Positions 33,508 to 42,066 of a DNA stretch of 64,000 bases are shown piece by piece. Numbering within the stretch: the stretch's first letter is position 1; each line of letters begins with the position of its first letter. Source of the DNA: Allofournierella_A excrementavium (lineage in GTDB: Bacteria > Bacillota > Clostridia > Oscillospirales > Ruminococcaceae). The stretch is from positions 9,012 through 73,011 of the forward strand of contig DWVE01000073.1 in NCBI GenBank assembly GCA_019120375.1, given 5' to 3'. The notes beneath the pieces were generated by a model that worked only from the letters and a program-made list of their open reading frames with translations, was not told where the DNA came from and did not search any database. The position numbers were made by a program, and so were the translations under genes.

Positions 33508-34530
33508 ATGAAACAGCCTTCCCCCTCCCGCCGCGCCCTGCTTGTCTTTGTGGCCGCCTGCGCCGGGGTGCTGGCGGCGGGCATGGCCGCCGTGGCCGCC
33601 GCGGGCCGCTTTGCCCCGGGGCGTGAGGTGACCGCCCGGGCCGCCCTGCCGGTGCGGGGCGCCCTGGGGGCCGAGAGCGCCGACGTGCTCTTCTGGCCGG
33701 AGGCCGCCTGGGAGGAGTACTCCCTCACCGAGGCCGCCCGCCTGCAGGAGGGCTTCGACGTGGACTGGCCCGCCGGCGCATGGCTGGACTTCGCCGGGTG
33801 GAACGGCGGAGCGGGCCCGCTGCCCGGCTCCGAATGGCACGCGGACATGCCGCAGGGCCGGTGCTTTTTTGCCCGCAACGTGCGCTTTGCCGCCCCGCTG
33901 CCCGGCACGGAAGGCCCGGACCGGGCGCTGGTGGCCGAGGTGTCGGCGGGCCGGCGGGACAGCGGCTTTGCGGTGACCTGCCGGGTGTTCGCCGACGACG
34001 GCTATCAGGACCTGCCCGACGACTGGCAGGACGCGGCGGTGCAGCGCTGCCGCGAGGAAGTGATGTACCTGCTCAACCTCTCCAACGACGAATCGCGCGC
34101 CGGCCTGTATGAGCTGCTGAACGGCATGTTCCTTTGCAGCGAGGAAGGGCTGGAATACAAGACCTTCAACGACCCGGAGCTGGACGTCCTCTGGCAGGAG
34201 GAGGGCGCGCGGGATGTGCAGTCGATGCTGCGCAGCATGGCGGGGGACCTGCGGGCCAACCAGCGCAAGGCCCTGCAGCTTTTCCACCAGGGCGACGGCC
34301 GTCCGCCGGAGGAGGTGCCCGGCGGCCTTCTGCCCCACCAGACCCTTGCCGCCGACCCCATGCCCGGCGAAGAGGAGCTGGCCCTGCTGATGAACAACCT
34401 GGAACTGGAGATACAGATCGTGCCCATGGAGCGGCAGGCCATGGTGCTGTTCAGCTGGGAAAAGGGCGACGTGGCCGCCTACTATGACCCGGTGCTGGAC
34501 TGCTTCTCCGGCTTTTCCCTGCAGCGTTGA
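33508..34530 (+). CDS. membrane-anchored protein, paralog 2 of 3
   Basis: A 340-residue protein with a short basic N-terminus, one membrane helix (about 10-32) and an outer domain. It is clearly related to the next gene: DGYQ(D/N)LP(D/E)DWQ, VQRCREE, LLNLSNDE and a YYDPVLDCFSGF end near-identical. It is less close to the gene before. The ATG has AAAAAGGAGG upstream. The helix could also act as an uncleaved signal. Unknown function; tandem copies behind a sensor kinase suggest a family that diversified by duplication to sense or buffer different ligands (inference). Confidence 0.8.
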   Translation: MKQPSPSRRALLVFVAACAGVLAAGMAAVAAAGRFAPGREVTARAALPVRGALGAESADVLFWPEAAWEEYSLTEAARLQEGFDVDWPAGAWLDFAGWNGGAGPLPGSEWHADMPQGRCFFARNVRFAAPLPGTEGPDRALVAEVSAGRRDSGFAVTCRVFADDGYQDLPDDWQDAAVQRCREEVMYLLNLSNDESRAGLYELLNGMFLCSEEGLEYKTFNDPELDVLWQEEGARDVQSMLRSMAGDLRANQRKALQLFHQGDGRPPEEVPGGLLPHQTLAADPMPGEEELALLMNNLELEIQIVPMERQAMVLFSWEKGDVAAYYDPVLDCFSGFSLQR

Positions 34531-34582
34531 ACCCCTTCCCGGCAATCGGCCGGAATCATTCTGGAAAGGAGGCCCGGTGCCC

Positions 34583-35629
34583 ATGAAAAAACGCTCCGCG
34601 CCCCGGCGCGACACCCTGGTCTTTCTGGGGGCTTGCGCGGGGGTGCTGGCGGCGGGCATGGCGCTGGTGGGCGCGGCGGGCCTCTCCCCGCCCGGCCGTC
34701 AGGTGGACAGCCGCGCCGCCCTGCCGGTATACAGCGCCCTGGGGGCCGAGAGCGCCGACGTGCAGTTCTGGCCCTGGCAGCTCTGGGAGGAGGCCTCCGA
34801 CACGGAAAACGGCATTTACCCCTGGCTGGAGGCCTCCGGTGAGCTGGCCGCCCCCTGGCTGGACCTCTTCGGCTGGGGCATGGGCCAGGGGGAGAACGCC
34901 AGCAGCGGCCAGGTCTACATGGCCCTGCCGGAGGACGGCGACTGCCTCTATGTGCGGGGCATCCGCTTCACCGACACCCCGCCCCAGATCTCCGGCCTTG
35001 CCACCCCCAACGCGGTGCAGCAGGAGCTGACGGCGGAGTTCGCCGTGGGCTACCGCTCCAGCGGCTTTGCGGTGAGCTGCCTCGTCTATGCCGCCGACGG
35101 CTACCAGAACCTGCCCGAGGACTGGCAGGAGACGGCGGTGCAGCGCTGCCGGGAGGAGCTGCTCTATCTGTTCAACCTCTCCAACGACGACCAGCGCCTC
35201 CAGCTCTATCAGCGGCTGAACAGCATGCTCACCCCCTACCCCTGGGCGCTGGAGAACGTCTCCTTCCCCCTGGAGCCGCTGGAGGAATACTGGCAGGGCG
35301 CGGGCCGCGACCAGCTGGCCGGCATGCTGAGCACCATGCAGGGCATGGTGCGCGCCGCCCAGTACAACAGCCTTGTGCTTTACAACGCCGACGGCTGGCA
35401 GGAGCCGGGAGAAAGCTGGGGCTGCCTTTACAACCACCAGACCCTTTATGCCGACCCCATGCCCGGCGAAGCGGAGATGGCCCGGGTGCTGGCCGACGTC
35501 TCCCTGGACGTGCAGATCGTGCCGCTGGAAAAGCAGGTGATGGTGCTTTTCGGCTGGTACGGCGGCAACCTGGCCCTTTACTACGACCCGGTGCTGGACT
35601 GCTTTTCCGGCTACGCTTTGCAGCAGTGA
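34583..35629 (+). CDS. membrane-anchored protein, paralog 3 of 3
   Basis: A 348-residue protein with the same plan as the previous gene. The N-terminus RRDTLVFLGACAGVLAAGMAL matches RRALLVFVAACAGVLAAGMAA of paralog 2. ALPVYSALGAESADV and FWPW come next, then NLPEDWQETAVQRCREELL, then a YYDPVLDCFSGYALQ end. I start it at the ATG at 34583, which has AAAGGAGG before it; an in-frame upstream ATG lies within paralog 2. It ends the operon that begins with the response regulator. A short U-rich hairpin near 35641-35668 may terminate it. Confidence 0.8.
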   Translation: MKKRSAPRRDTLVFLGACAGVLAAGMALVGAAGLSPPGRQVDSRAALPVYSALGAESADVQFWPWQLWEEASDTENGIYPWLEASGELAAPWLDLFGWGMGQGENASSGQVYMALPEDGDCLYVRGIRFTDTPPQISGLATPNAVQQELTAEFAVGYRSSGFAVSCLVYAADGYQNLPEDWQETAVQRCREELLYLFNLSNDDQRLQLYQRLNSMLTPYPWALENVSFPLEPLEEYWQGAGRDQLAGMLSTMQGMVRAAQYNSLVLYNADGWQEPGESWGCLYNHQTLYADPMPGEAEMARVLADVSLDVQIVPLEKQVMVLFGWYGGNLALYYDPVLDCFSGYALQQ

Positions 35630-35671
35630 GGGGCCGCCCCCCCGCATTTTTTGCAGTTTTTCTGCGGGATG

Positions 35672-35726
35672 TTTACAGTTTCGATACCGCTTTTTGCGGA
35701 CTTTGCGCCCCCTTTGGCGCGATACT
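35672..35726 (+). promoter_or_regulatory. regulated promoter (copy 2 of shared element)
   Basis: TTTACAGTTTCGATAC (35672-35687), then 33 bases, then GATACT (35721-35726): the same 16 bases and the same spacing as at 30081. No good -35 is present, as expected for an activator-dependent promoter. It drives the peptidase and lipoprotein genes that follow. Confidence 0.65.
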
Positions 35727-35781
35727 TTTCTTGCGGCGGATGACCGCCGCGGGAGACTATCGCATCAGAGGGGGTCATTTT

Positions 35782-36729
35782 ATGAGCACGCGCGTCATCC
35801 GCACCGCCGCCGCACTGCGGCCTGCCGGGGAGTGGGAACAGGCCATCCCCCTGCCCGCCTGGAGCCCGGTGGAGGAGGCCGCGCCCATCCGCCGTCCCCC
35901 GGAGCGCCAGCGCCAGGTCTACCGGGCCCCCGCGCCCGCACCTCGCCGCCGGCGGCGCAAGCGCCGCCTTGCCGGTGTGCTGCTGCGGCTGGCGGTGCTG
36001 GCCCTCTGCGGCTGGGCGCTGCTGCGGGTGCTCAGCGAGACCAAAGGCGCTCTGGCGGAGGGCGTGCACCGGGCCGAGGCCCTCTTTTCCATCGCCGCCG
36101 GCTGGGGCGTGGACGCGCCCGAGGCCGCCGGCGTGCTGGAGGTGGAGCCGGTGCTGCAAAATCCCGCCCTGCCCAACGGCTGCGAGGCGGCCAGTCTGGC
36201 CACCCTGCTGCACTACGCCGGGGTGGAGGCGGACGCGGTGGAGCTGGCCATGGAGTGGATCCCCCGCCAGGAGTTCAGCTATTCCGGGCCGGACCGCTTC
36301 GGCCCCGACCCCGACGAAGCCTACGCGGGCGACCCCACCAGCGCCTCCGGCGGCTGGTACTGCTTTGCCGGCCCGGTGGTGGAGGGAGCCAACGGCTATC
36401 TTGAAGCCATCGGCAGCTCCCTGCGGGCGAAGGACCTCACCGGCGCCGGCTTTGCCGAACTGGAAAAGCGGCTGGCCAAGGGCCAGCCGGTGGCGGTGTG
36501 GTTCACCCAGGACTACCAGGACCCCCGCAGGAACGAAAGCTTCACCTGGACGCTGCCCTCCGGCGAGCAGTACACCCCTTATGCAAACCTCCACTGTCTG
36601 GTGCTGGCCGGGGTGGAAGGGGGCGACTGCCTGCTGGCGGACCCGCTTTCCGGCAGCACCCGGGTGGACAAGGACACCTTCGAGCGCATCTACACCGCCA
36701 TGGGCAGCCGCGCGCTGGCCGTGGGCTGA
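35782..36729 (+). CDS. membrane-anchored C39-like cysteine peptidase
   Basis: A 315-residue protein. It has an unusual Pro/Arg-rich cytoplasmic start with RRRRRKRR near 53-60, one membrane helix (about 63-82), and an outer papain-like domain of the C39-like (peptidase C39_2) type. The catalytic Cys lies in NPALPNGCEAAS near 132, the His in NLHCLVLAGV near 272, and the following Asp in LLADPLSG. The ATG at 35782 has GAGGGGG upstream. Such anchored domains cut or bind peptides at the cell surface. Its promoter carries the same element as that of the two-component operon. The peptidase may therefore act on the signal or on the paralogous proteins. Confidence 0.85.
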   Translation: MSTRVIRTAAALRPAGEWEQAIPLPAWSPVEEAAPIRRPPERQRQVYRAPAPAPRRRRRKRRLAGVLLRLAVLALCGWALLRVLSETKGALAEGVHRAEALFSIAAGWGVDAPEAAGVLEVEPVLQNPALPNGCEAASLATLLHYAGVEADAVELAMEWIPRQEFSYSGPDRFGPDPDEAYAGDPTSASGGWYCFAGPVVEGANGYLEAIGSSLRAKDLTGAGFAELEKRLAKGQPVAVWFTQDYQDPRRNESFTWTLPSGEQYTPYANLHCLVLAGVEGGDCLLADPLSGSTRVDKDTFERIYTAMGSRALAVG

Positions 36730-36756
36730 CCGAACGGAGAAAGGAAGGGACCTGAG

Positions 36757-37935
36757 ATGAAACCGTCTTTGTGGATATGCCTTTTCCTGAGCGGCGTGCT
36801 GCTGGCCGCCTGCACAAGGCAGAACAGCCCGCTGGTCACCGCCGCGTCCGCCGCCTCCGCGCCCGAGTCCTGCGCCGCCGCGCCCGAAGAGGCGCTGACC
36901 GTGCTGACCCAGTGGGACGCGGCCAGCGGCTATTACTACCTCGCCCGGCAAAACGGCGGCGACTTCGTGCTGCATTTTGTGGACTACGCCACCCTGGAGG
37001 ACTCCGCCGTGTGCAGCGCCGGCTGCGACCACACCGGCGAGGGCTGCACCGCCCGCCTTGCGTGGGACGGCTGCGACATCCGGGTGTACGCCGCCCGGGA
37101 CCGGCTGTTCGTGGTCTACGGCGGCGAAGCAAAGGAACAAGCGGGCACGGCCCGGGTCATCAGCTGCGAGCGGGACGGCTCCCATCGACAGGAGCTGGCC
37201 CGCTTCGGCGCGTCCGATTTTATCGACAGTGCCCCCGCCTGGGACGGTCAGCGGCTGTATCTTCTGGTGTCCGCCTATGAAGAGGGCGAGGCCCGGCGGC
37301 GGCTGGTCAGCCTTGACGCCGCCACCGGCGAACAGAAAGAGCAGACGGGCCTGCCCCCGCTGGACACCGCCGTGGAAGGAGCCTTCGGGCGGGAATTGGT
37401 GCTGCGCTTCGGCGAGGGCACCCAGGCGGGCTGGGGCCTGTGGAACGTGGACGACGGCAGCTGGCGGGAGCTGGTGCGCCGGGAGCGGCCGGTGAGCGCC
37501 GTCTGCGCCGGGGACGCGCTCTGTCTTTTGGAAAACGGGACGGGCAGCATCCTGCGCCTGCCGCTGGCGGGAGGCGAAGAGACCACCCTCGCCACCGATC
37601 TGAACCAGGGCCGCAGTCTGGCCCAGGCCCAGCTGACGGCCGCCGGCGACGGGGGCTTTCTGGTGCGGGGCGAGGAGGACGGCGAATTTGACAACTACCT
37701 CATCGACCCGCAAGGGCACACCGTGAAGCAGACCCTCGCCACCACCGGCGAGCTTGGCGACTTCCCGCTGGAGGTCCTGGCCGAAGCGGAGGGGGCCTAC
37801 CTTGTGGCGAAGGAATACAGCGTGCGGCAGGTGGAGCTGCCGGAGGACGAGGGCGTTGTGGACGAGACGCGCTATACCTTCGCCCTGCTGCCGAAGGAGG
37901 ACTTCTGGGCAGACCGCGCCAACTATAAAAATTAA
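36757..37935 (+). CDS. lipoprotein, probable beta-propeller
   Basis: A 392-residue lipoprotein. The signal peptide ends in LLAACTRQ, giving Cys20 as the lipid site. The body consists of repeated short strands with patterns such as DSAPAWDGQRLYLL, RLVSLDAATGEQ and GDGGFLVRG. These are spaced about 45-60 residues apart, as in six- or seven-bladed propellers of the WD40-like or DUF5050 type. A Cys cluster (CSAGCDHTGEGC) near 84-95 is unusual. It follows the C39-like gene after 27 bases and shares its promoter. Function unknown; a surface binding or scaffold role is inferred. Confidence 0.8.
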   Translation: MKPSLWICLFLSGVLLAACTRQNSPLVTAASAASAPESCAAAPEEALTVLTQWDAASGYYYLARQNGGDFVLHFVDYATLEDSAVCSAGCDHTGEGCTARLAWDGCDIRVYAARDRLFVVYGGEAKEQAGTARVISCERDGSHRQELARFGASDFIDSAPAWDGQRLYLLVSAYEEGEARRRLVSLDAATGEQKEQTGLPPLDTAVEGAFGRELVLRFGEGTQAGWGLWNVDDGSWRELVRRERPVSAVCAGDALCLLENGTGSILRLPLAGGEETTLATDLNQGRSLAQAQLTAAGDGGFLVRGEEDGEFDNYLIDPQGHTVKQTLATTGELGDFPLEVLAEAEGAYLVAKEYSVRQVELPEDEGVVDETRYTFALLPKEDFWADRANYKN

Positions 37936-37974
37936 AAAAGCCCGGGCGGGGAGTTTTCCCCCGTCCGGGTCTTT
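37934..37974. terminator. bidirectional hairpin
   Basis: 12-bp stem with G-U pairs (37940-37951 with 37959-37970). The A run in front gives a T run on the minus strand. Separates the lipoprotein and recG. Confidence 0.65.
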
Positions 37975-37995
37975 CGTTGTGGAAAACAAGACTGC

Positions 37996-40038
37996 TCAGT
38001 TGAAGGTGGTGCGCCCGAAGAGGCGCTGCACCTGCCCCGCCAGCGCCCGGTGCTCCGGGGCGGTGAGGGCGGGGTCCGCCTCCAGCAGTTCGGCGGCGCT
38101 GGCGTGGGCCGCCGCCAGGGTGCGGGTGTCGGTGGTCAGGCTGGCCAGCTGCAAGGTGGGCAGGCCGTGCTGCCGGTCCCCGAAAAAGTCGCCGGGGCCC
38201 CGGTGCTCCAGGTCGTATTTGGCGATGGCAAAGCCGTCCTGGGTGGAGCAGAGAAAGCGCAGCCGGTCCCGCACGGCCTCGCTGCCGTGGTCGCTCACCA
38301 GGATGCAGAAGCTCTCCGCCGCCCCCCGGCCCACCCGGCCCCGCAGCTGGTGCAGGGCCGACAGGCCGTAGCGCTCGGCATTTTCAATCACCATCACCGT
38401 GGCGTTGGGCACGTCCACCCCCACCTCGATGACGGTGGTGGAGACAAGGGCGTCCAGCCTGCCGGCCTTGAAGTCCTCCATCACGGCGGCCTTTTCCTTC
38501 GCTTTCAGCCGCCCGTGCATCAGCCCCACCCGCCGGCCCGGCAGCAGGGCCTTGGCCACGTCGGTGTAATAGGTGGTCACCGCCGCCAGGTCCCCGGCGT
38601 TTTCCGCGTCGCTTTCCTCCACCAGCGGGCAGACGATGTACACCTGCCGCCCGGCGGCAATTTGTTTTTCCAAAAAGCCGTACATGGCCCTGCGCTTTTC
38701 GCCGCCCACGGCGTAGGTCTTCACGGCCTTGCGCCCGGGGGGCAGCTCGTCCAGCACCGAGATGTCCAGATCGCCGTAGACAAGCAGCGCCAGGGTGCGG
38801 GGGATGGGGGTGGCGCTCATCACCAGCACGTGGGGCTGGGCGGCCTTGCCCGCCAGCAGGCCCCGCTGGCGCACGCCGAAGCGGTGCTGTTCGTCCACCA
38901 CCGCAAGGCCCAGCGCCTTGAACTGCACTCCCTCGCCGATGACCGCGTGGGTGCCCACCACAAGGTCGGCCTCCCCGGCGGCGATGGCCGCCAGCGCCGT
39001 GCGCCTTGCCGCCGCCTTCATGCCGCCGGTGAGCAGCGCCACCCGCACCCCGAAGGGGCCGAGCAGCCGGTCCAGGGTGTCGGCGTGCTGGGCGGCCAGA
39101 ATTTCGGTGGGGGCCATCAGGGCGCTCTGCCAGCCGTTTTTGTAGGCGGTGTACACCGCCGCCGCCGCCACCAGCGTCTTGCCGCTGCCCACGTCCCCCT
39201 GCAAAAGCCGGTTCATGGGGGCGGTCTTTGTCATGTCATCGCAGATTTCCCCCGCCGCCCGCCGCTGGGCCCCGGTGGGGGCAAAGGGCAGGCTGGCCCA
39301 GAAGGGGGCGAGGTCGGCGGGCTTCATCACCGCGCTGGCCTTCGCCGCGCCCCGGCTGCGCAGAAGCCCCAGGCCCAATTGCAGGGTGAACAGTTCGTCG
39401 AACACCAGCCGCCGCCGGGCCGCCTGGGCGGCGGCCATGGAGGCAGGGCGGTGGATGTCCCGGATGGCCTGCCAGCGCCCCGGCAGCTTGAACCGGGTCA
39501 GAAAGTCCGGCGGCAGGAACTCCTCCAGCGGGTCCGCCTCTTCCAGCGCCCGGGCCACGCAGCGGGCAATTTGCCCGCTGCCCAGGCCCTCCGTCTGGGG
39601 ATACACCGCCGCCAGCGGCGTTTTTTCCACCTGGGCGGGGGTGCGCACCGTGGGGTTCGCCATCTCCCGCCGCGTCAGGGTGCCCCGCACCCGGCCCTCA
39701 AAAAAGTATTCCTCCCCCACCCGCAGGCTGTCCGCCGCGAAGTGGGTGTTGAACCAGGTCAGGGTCAGCGCGGCGCTGTCGTCCCCCGCCAGCACCTGCA
39801 CCATGGTGCGCCCGCCGGGCAGGCGCACCGCCCCCCGCTTGGAATACACCGCCGCCTTCACCACCGTGTCGGCGTCGAAGGGGGCGGCGGCCACCGGGGC
39901 GGGGTTTGAATAGTCCACATACCGCCGGGGATAAAGCCCCAGCAGGTCCTCCACCGTGGCTACCCCCAGCCTTGCGAACTTCTCGGCGGTCTTGGGGCCC
40001 ACGCCCTTGAGGTACTGCACCGGTGTGTCCGCCCGCAT
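37996..40038 (-). CDS. recG: ATP-dependent DNA helicase RecG
   Basis: Branched-DNA helicase of 680 residues that rescues stalled replication forks and processes recombination intermediates. The N-terminal wedge/OB domain is about 1-160. Walker A GDVGSGKT is at about 285. The DExH box is DEQH in VVDEQHRFGVRQRG near 383, then MSATPIPRTLAL, and the second RecA lobe has VIEVGVDVPNATVMVIENAERYG divided across motifs V-VI. The C-terminal TRG region is normal. Single gene; its extended -10 promoter at 40080-40072 is back to back with that of the sigma factor gene. Confidence 0.97.
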   Translation of the reverse strand: MRADTPVQYLKGVGPKTAEKFARLGVATVEDLLGLYPRRYVDYSNPAPVAAAPFDADTVVKAAVYSKRGAVRLPGGRTMVQVLAGDDSAALTLTWFNTHFAADSLRVGEEYFFEGRVRGTLTRREMANPTVRTPAQVEKTPLAAVYPQTEGLGSGQIARCVARALEEADPLEEFLPPDFLTRFKLPGRWQAIRDIHRPASMAAAQAARRRLVFDELFTLQLGLGLLRSRGAAKASAVMKPADLAPFWASLPFAPTGAQRRAAGEICDDMTKTAPMNRLLQGDVGSGKTLVAAAAVYTAYKNGWQSALMAPTEILAAQHADTLDRLLGPFGVRVALLTGGMKAAARRTALAAIAAGEADLVVGTHAVIGEGVQFKALGLAVVDEQHRFGVRQRGLLAGKAAQPHVLVMSATPIPRTLALLVYGDLDISVLDELPPGRKAVKTYAVGGEKRRAMYGFLEKQIAAGRQVYIVCPLVEESDAENAGDLAAVTTYYTDVAKALLPGRRVGLMHGRLKAKEKAAVMEDFKAGRLDALVSTTVIEVGVDVPNATVMVIENAERYGLSALHQLRGRVGRGAAESFCILVSDHGSEAVRDRLRFLCSTQDGFAIAKYDLEHRGPGDFFGDRQHGLPTLQLASLTTDTRTLAAAHASAAELLEADPALTAPEHRALAGQVQRLFGRTTFN

Positions 40039-40071
40039 GGCCCATGGCCCCCTTTCCCGTCCATTTTTTTC

Positions 40072-40080
40072 ATTATAGCA
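40072..40080 (-). promoter_or_regulatory. extended -10 promoter of recG
   Basis: TGC-TATAAT on the minus strand, 33 bases before the recG start. Confidence 0.55.
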
Positions 40081-40142
40081 TAAATCCCTGGCCGCAGGGG
40101 GTCGAAAAAATCTCGCCCGGCCTGTTCCGGTGCGGCGGCATA

Positions 40143-40151
40143 TGTTATAAT
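40143..40151 (+). promoter_or_regulatory. extended -10 promoter of the sigma-factor fusion
   Basis: TGT-TATAAT, 36 bases before the start at 40188. The sequence 17 bases upstream of the hexamer (TGTTCC) is a poor -35. Confidence 0.5.
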
Positions 40152-40187
40152 TCTTTCATAAGCGGAACAAAAGGGGGCGGCGACGGG

Positions 40188-41933
40188 ATGAGCGCGGACG
40201 AACGGCTGCTGGAATTGCTGGAACAGGACCCGGAAGCGGGCCTTGCCGCCCTGATGGCGCGGTACGGCGGGGCGGTGCGCGCCGCGGCGGCCCGCCGCCT
40301 CTCCAACGAGGAGGACGTGCGGGAGTGCGTCAACGACGTGTTCGCCCAGGCCTACTTTCAGCGCGCCCGGTTCGACCCCGCCAAAGGCTCGCTGAAAAAC
40401 TGGCTGTGCACCCTGGCGGCCCGCCGGGCCATTGACCGGGCGCGGGCCGGGGCACGCCGGGCCGCCGACCCCCTGCCCGAGGCGCTGCCCGCCGCCGAAG
40501 CCCCCGACCCGGACGCGCGGCTGGACGTGCAGAACGCCCTGGCCCGCCTGCCAAAGGAAGAGGCGGCCCTTCTGCGCATGCGGGCCGCGGGGCTCACGGT
40601 GCGCCAGATCGCCCGGGCGCTGGACGAGCCCTACGAAACGGTGAAAAAGCGCCAGCAGCGCAGCCTTGCCAAGCTGCGCAAACTGCTGCTCACCGGCCTG
40701 GTGCTGGCCCTGGCGGCCCTGCTGGCGGCCTGCGGCTACCTGCTGCTGCGCTACTTCGGGGTGCTGCCCGGCTACGGCGTGAACACCCGGGCCGACGCGC
40801 CCTTCCACACCCTGGCCGCCCCCGCCGAAGGGGAGGGCCGGATGGCGGCCCTGCGGATCGAGGACGCCCTCTGGTGGCAGGGGGGCCTTGTGCTGGACGT
40901 GCGGCTGGAAAAGGGCCCCGACGCGGCGGACCGGGTGGTCACCCTGCCCGACGGCGGCGAGTACACCGTCCTCTGGCAGACCAGCCTCGTGGGAGACCTG
41001 ACCCTGCGCTGGGGCGAACAGGAGGAGATGTATGGCACGGTCGTCACCGACGCGGCCCGCTCCACCAAAGACTGCCTGGCGATGGAGCTGGTGTTCACCG
41101 GCCTGCCCGCGCCGGAACAGGGGAAGGGGCCGGTGGAGGCTGTGCTCTGCTGCGGCGGGCTGGAGATCCCCTTCACCCTTGCCGCCGCCGGGGAGGCTTC
41201 GCCGGAGGAATACGCCTACGCCTTGGGCGAGCTGGGCGGGGTGCTGGCCATCCCGTCCCGAAGCGGGCAGGGGGCCGCGGTGGAACTTTACCCCCTGAAC
41301 GGCGAGGCCTTCTCGGTGGAGCCCTGGATGGTCCTCAGCTCCTTTATGGACCCGGCCCCCGGCGCAGTCACCCTCACCGGGGCGGACGGCACGGTGCACG
41401 AGGGCACGCCGGCAGGCTTCAACCCCTACGGCACCTCCCTCTATTCCCGCTGGGAGTTCGGCAGCCTGCCCGCCGGGGAGTACACCCTCTCGCTGCCTTA
41501 TCTGCTGGTGAGCGCGCCGCTGCCCGAAACGTTCGTCCTGCCCCTGCCCGAGGGGGACGGCCTTGTGCTGGAAGCGCCCGGCGGCAGCCTCACCGCCCAT
41601 GTGAGCCGCCAGCCGGGCCGCCTGGCCGCCGCTGAGCCGGAGCCGGGGGCGGAGGCTTTCTACATCACCTTTGACGCGGCCCCCCGGCGGGAGGACCTGG
41701 CCCTGGCGGGCGTCTGGCTGGAGGCCGGGACCGACGGCCTGCCCGAACCCACCGCGAACGGCCCGTGGTCCAGCTGCGTCACCCTGCCGGACGAAAGCGG
41801 GGCCTGGGCGGGGCTGGGGCTGCAGGTCTCCCCCGACGCCGTGAAACAGGGCTGCCGCCTCGCGCCCGGTATGCAGGGCCGCATCACCTGGAAATGGGCC
41901 TGGCCGGTGGAACTGACCGTGCATCTGCCCTGA
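40188..41933 (+). CDS. ECF sigma factor fused to a membrane helix and a large outer domain
   Basis: A 581-residue single-chain protein. Region sigma-2 spans about 20-90 (FDPAKGSLKNWLCTLAARRAI). Region sigma-4 spans about 113-165, with the helix-turn-helix LTVRQIARALDEPYETVKKR. A membrane helix follows at once (about 166-190, LLLTGLVLALAALLAACGYL). The remaining 390 residues should lie outside and look beta-rich, with no family I recognise. ECF sigma factors are normally about 170-200 residues with a separate anti-sigma factor. Here sensor, tether and sigma seem to be one molecule that must be released by proteolysis, or act at the membrane. No anti-sigma gene is adjacent. ATG at 40188 after AAGGGGGCGG. 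Confidence 0.88.
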   Translation: MSADERLLELLEQDPEAGLAALMARYGGAVRAAAARRLSNEEDVRECVNDVFAQAYFQRARFDPAKGSLKNWLCTLAARRAIDRARAGARRAADPLPEALPAAEAPDPDARLDVQNALARLPKEEAALLRMRAAGLTVRQIARALDEPYETVKKRQQRSLAKLRKLLLTGLVLALAALLAACGYLLLRYFGVLPGYGVNTRADAPFHTLAAPAEGEGRMAALRIEDALWWQGGLVLDVRLEKGPDAADRVVTLPDGGEYTVLWQTSLVGDLTLRWGEQEEMYGTVVTDAARSTKDCLAMELVFTGLPAPEQGKGPVEAVLCCGGLEIPFTLAAAGEASPEEYAYALGELGGVLAIPSRSGQGAAVELYPLNGEAFSVEPWMVLSSFMDPAPGAVTLTGADGTVHEGTPAGFNPYGTSLYSRWEFGSLPAGEYTLSLPYLLVSAPLPETFVLPLPEGDGLVLEAPGGSLTAHVSRQPGRLAAAEPEPGAEAFYITFDAAPRREDLALAGVWLEAGTDGLPEPTANGPWSSCVTLPDESGAWAGLGLQVSPDAVKQGCRLAPGMQGRITWKWAWPVELTVHLP

Positions 41934-41945
41934 GCCGCATCGGCT

Positions 41946-41985
41946 GCCGCCCTCCGCGCATTTTTGCGCGGAGGGCGGCTTTTTT
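41946..41985 (+). terminator. intrinsic terminator
   Basis: Perfect 15-bp GC stem (41946-41960 with 41965-41979), TTTT loop, then six T. Ends the sigma fusion gene. Confidence 0.9.
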
Positions 41986-42066
41986 GTCCCCTTTTGCGCC
42001 GCGCGGGCGAATTATTTAAAAAGCAAAACGCTTTGCGCTTTGGAAAACAACAGGAGGAGAGATATC

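Noticed and set aside
32326..35629. The three paralogs as pieces of one repeat-expanded gene
   Set aside because: Each has its own ribosome site, membrane helix, stop and complete C-terminal motif, so they are three separate genes.
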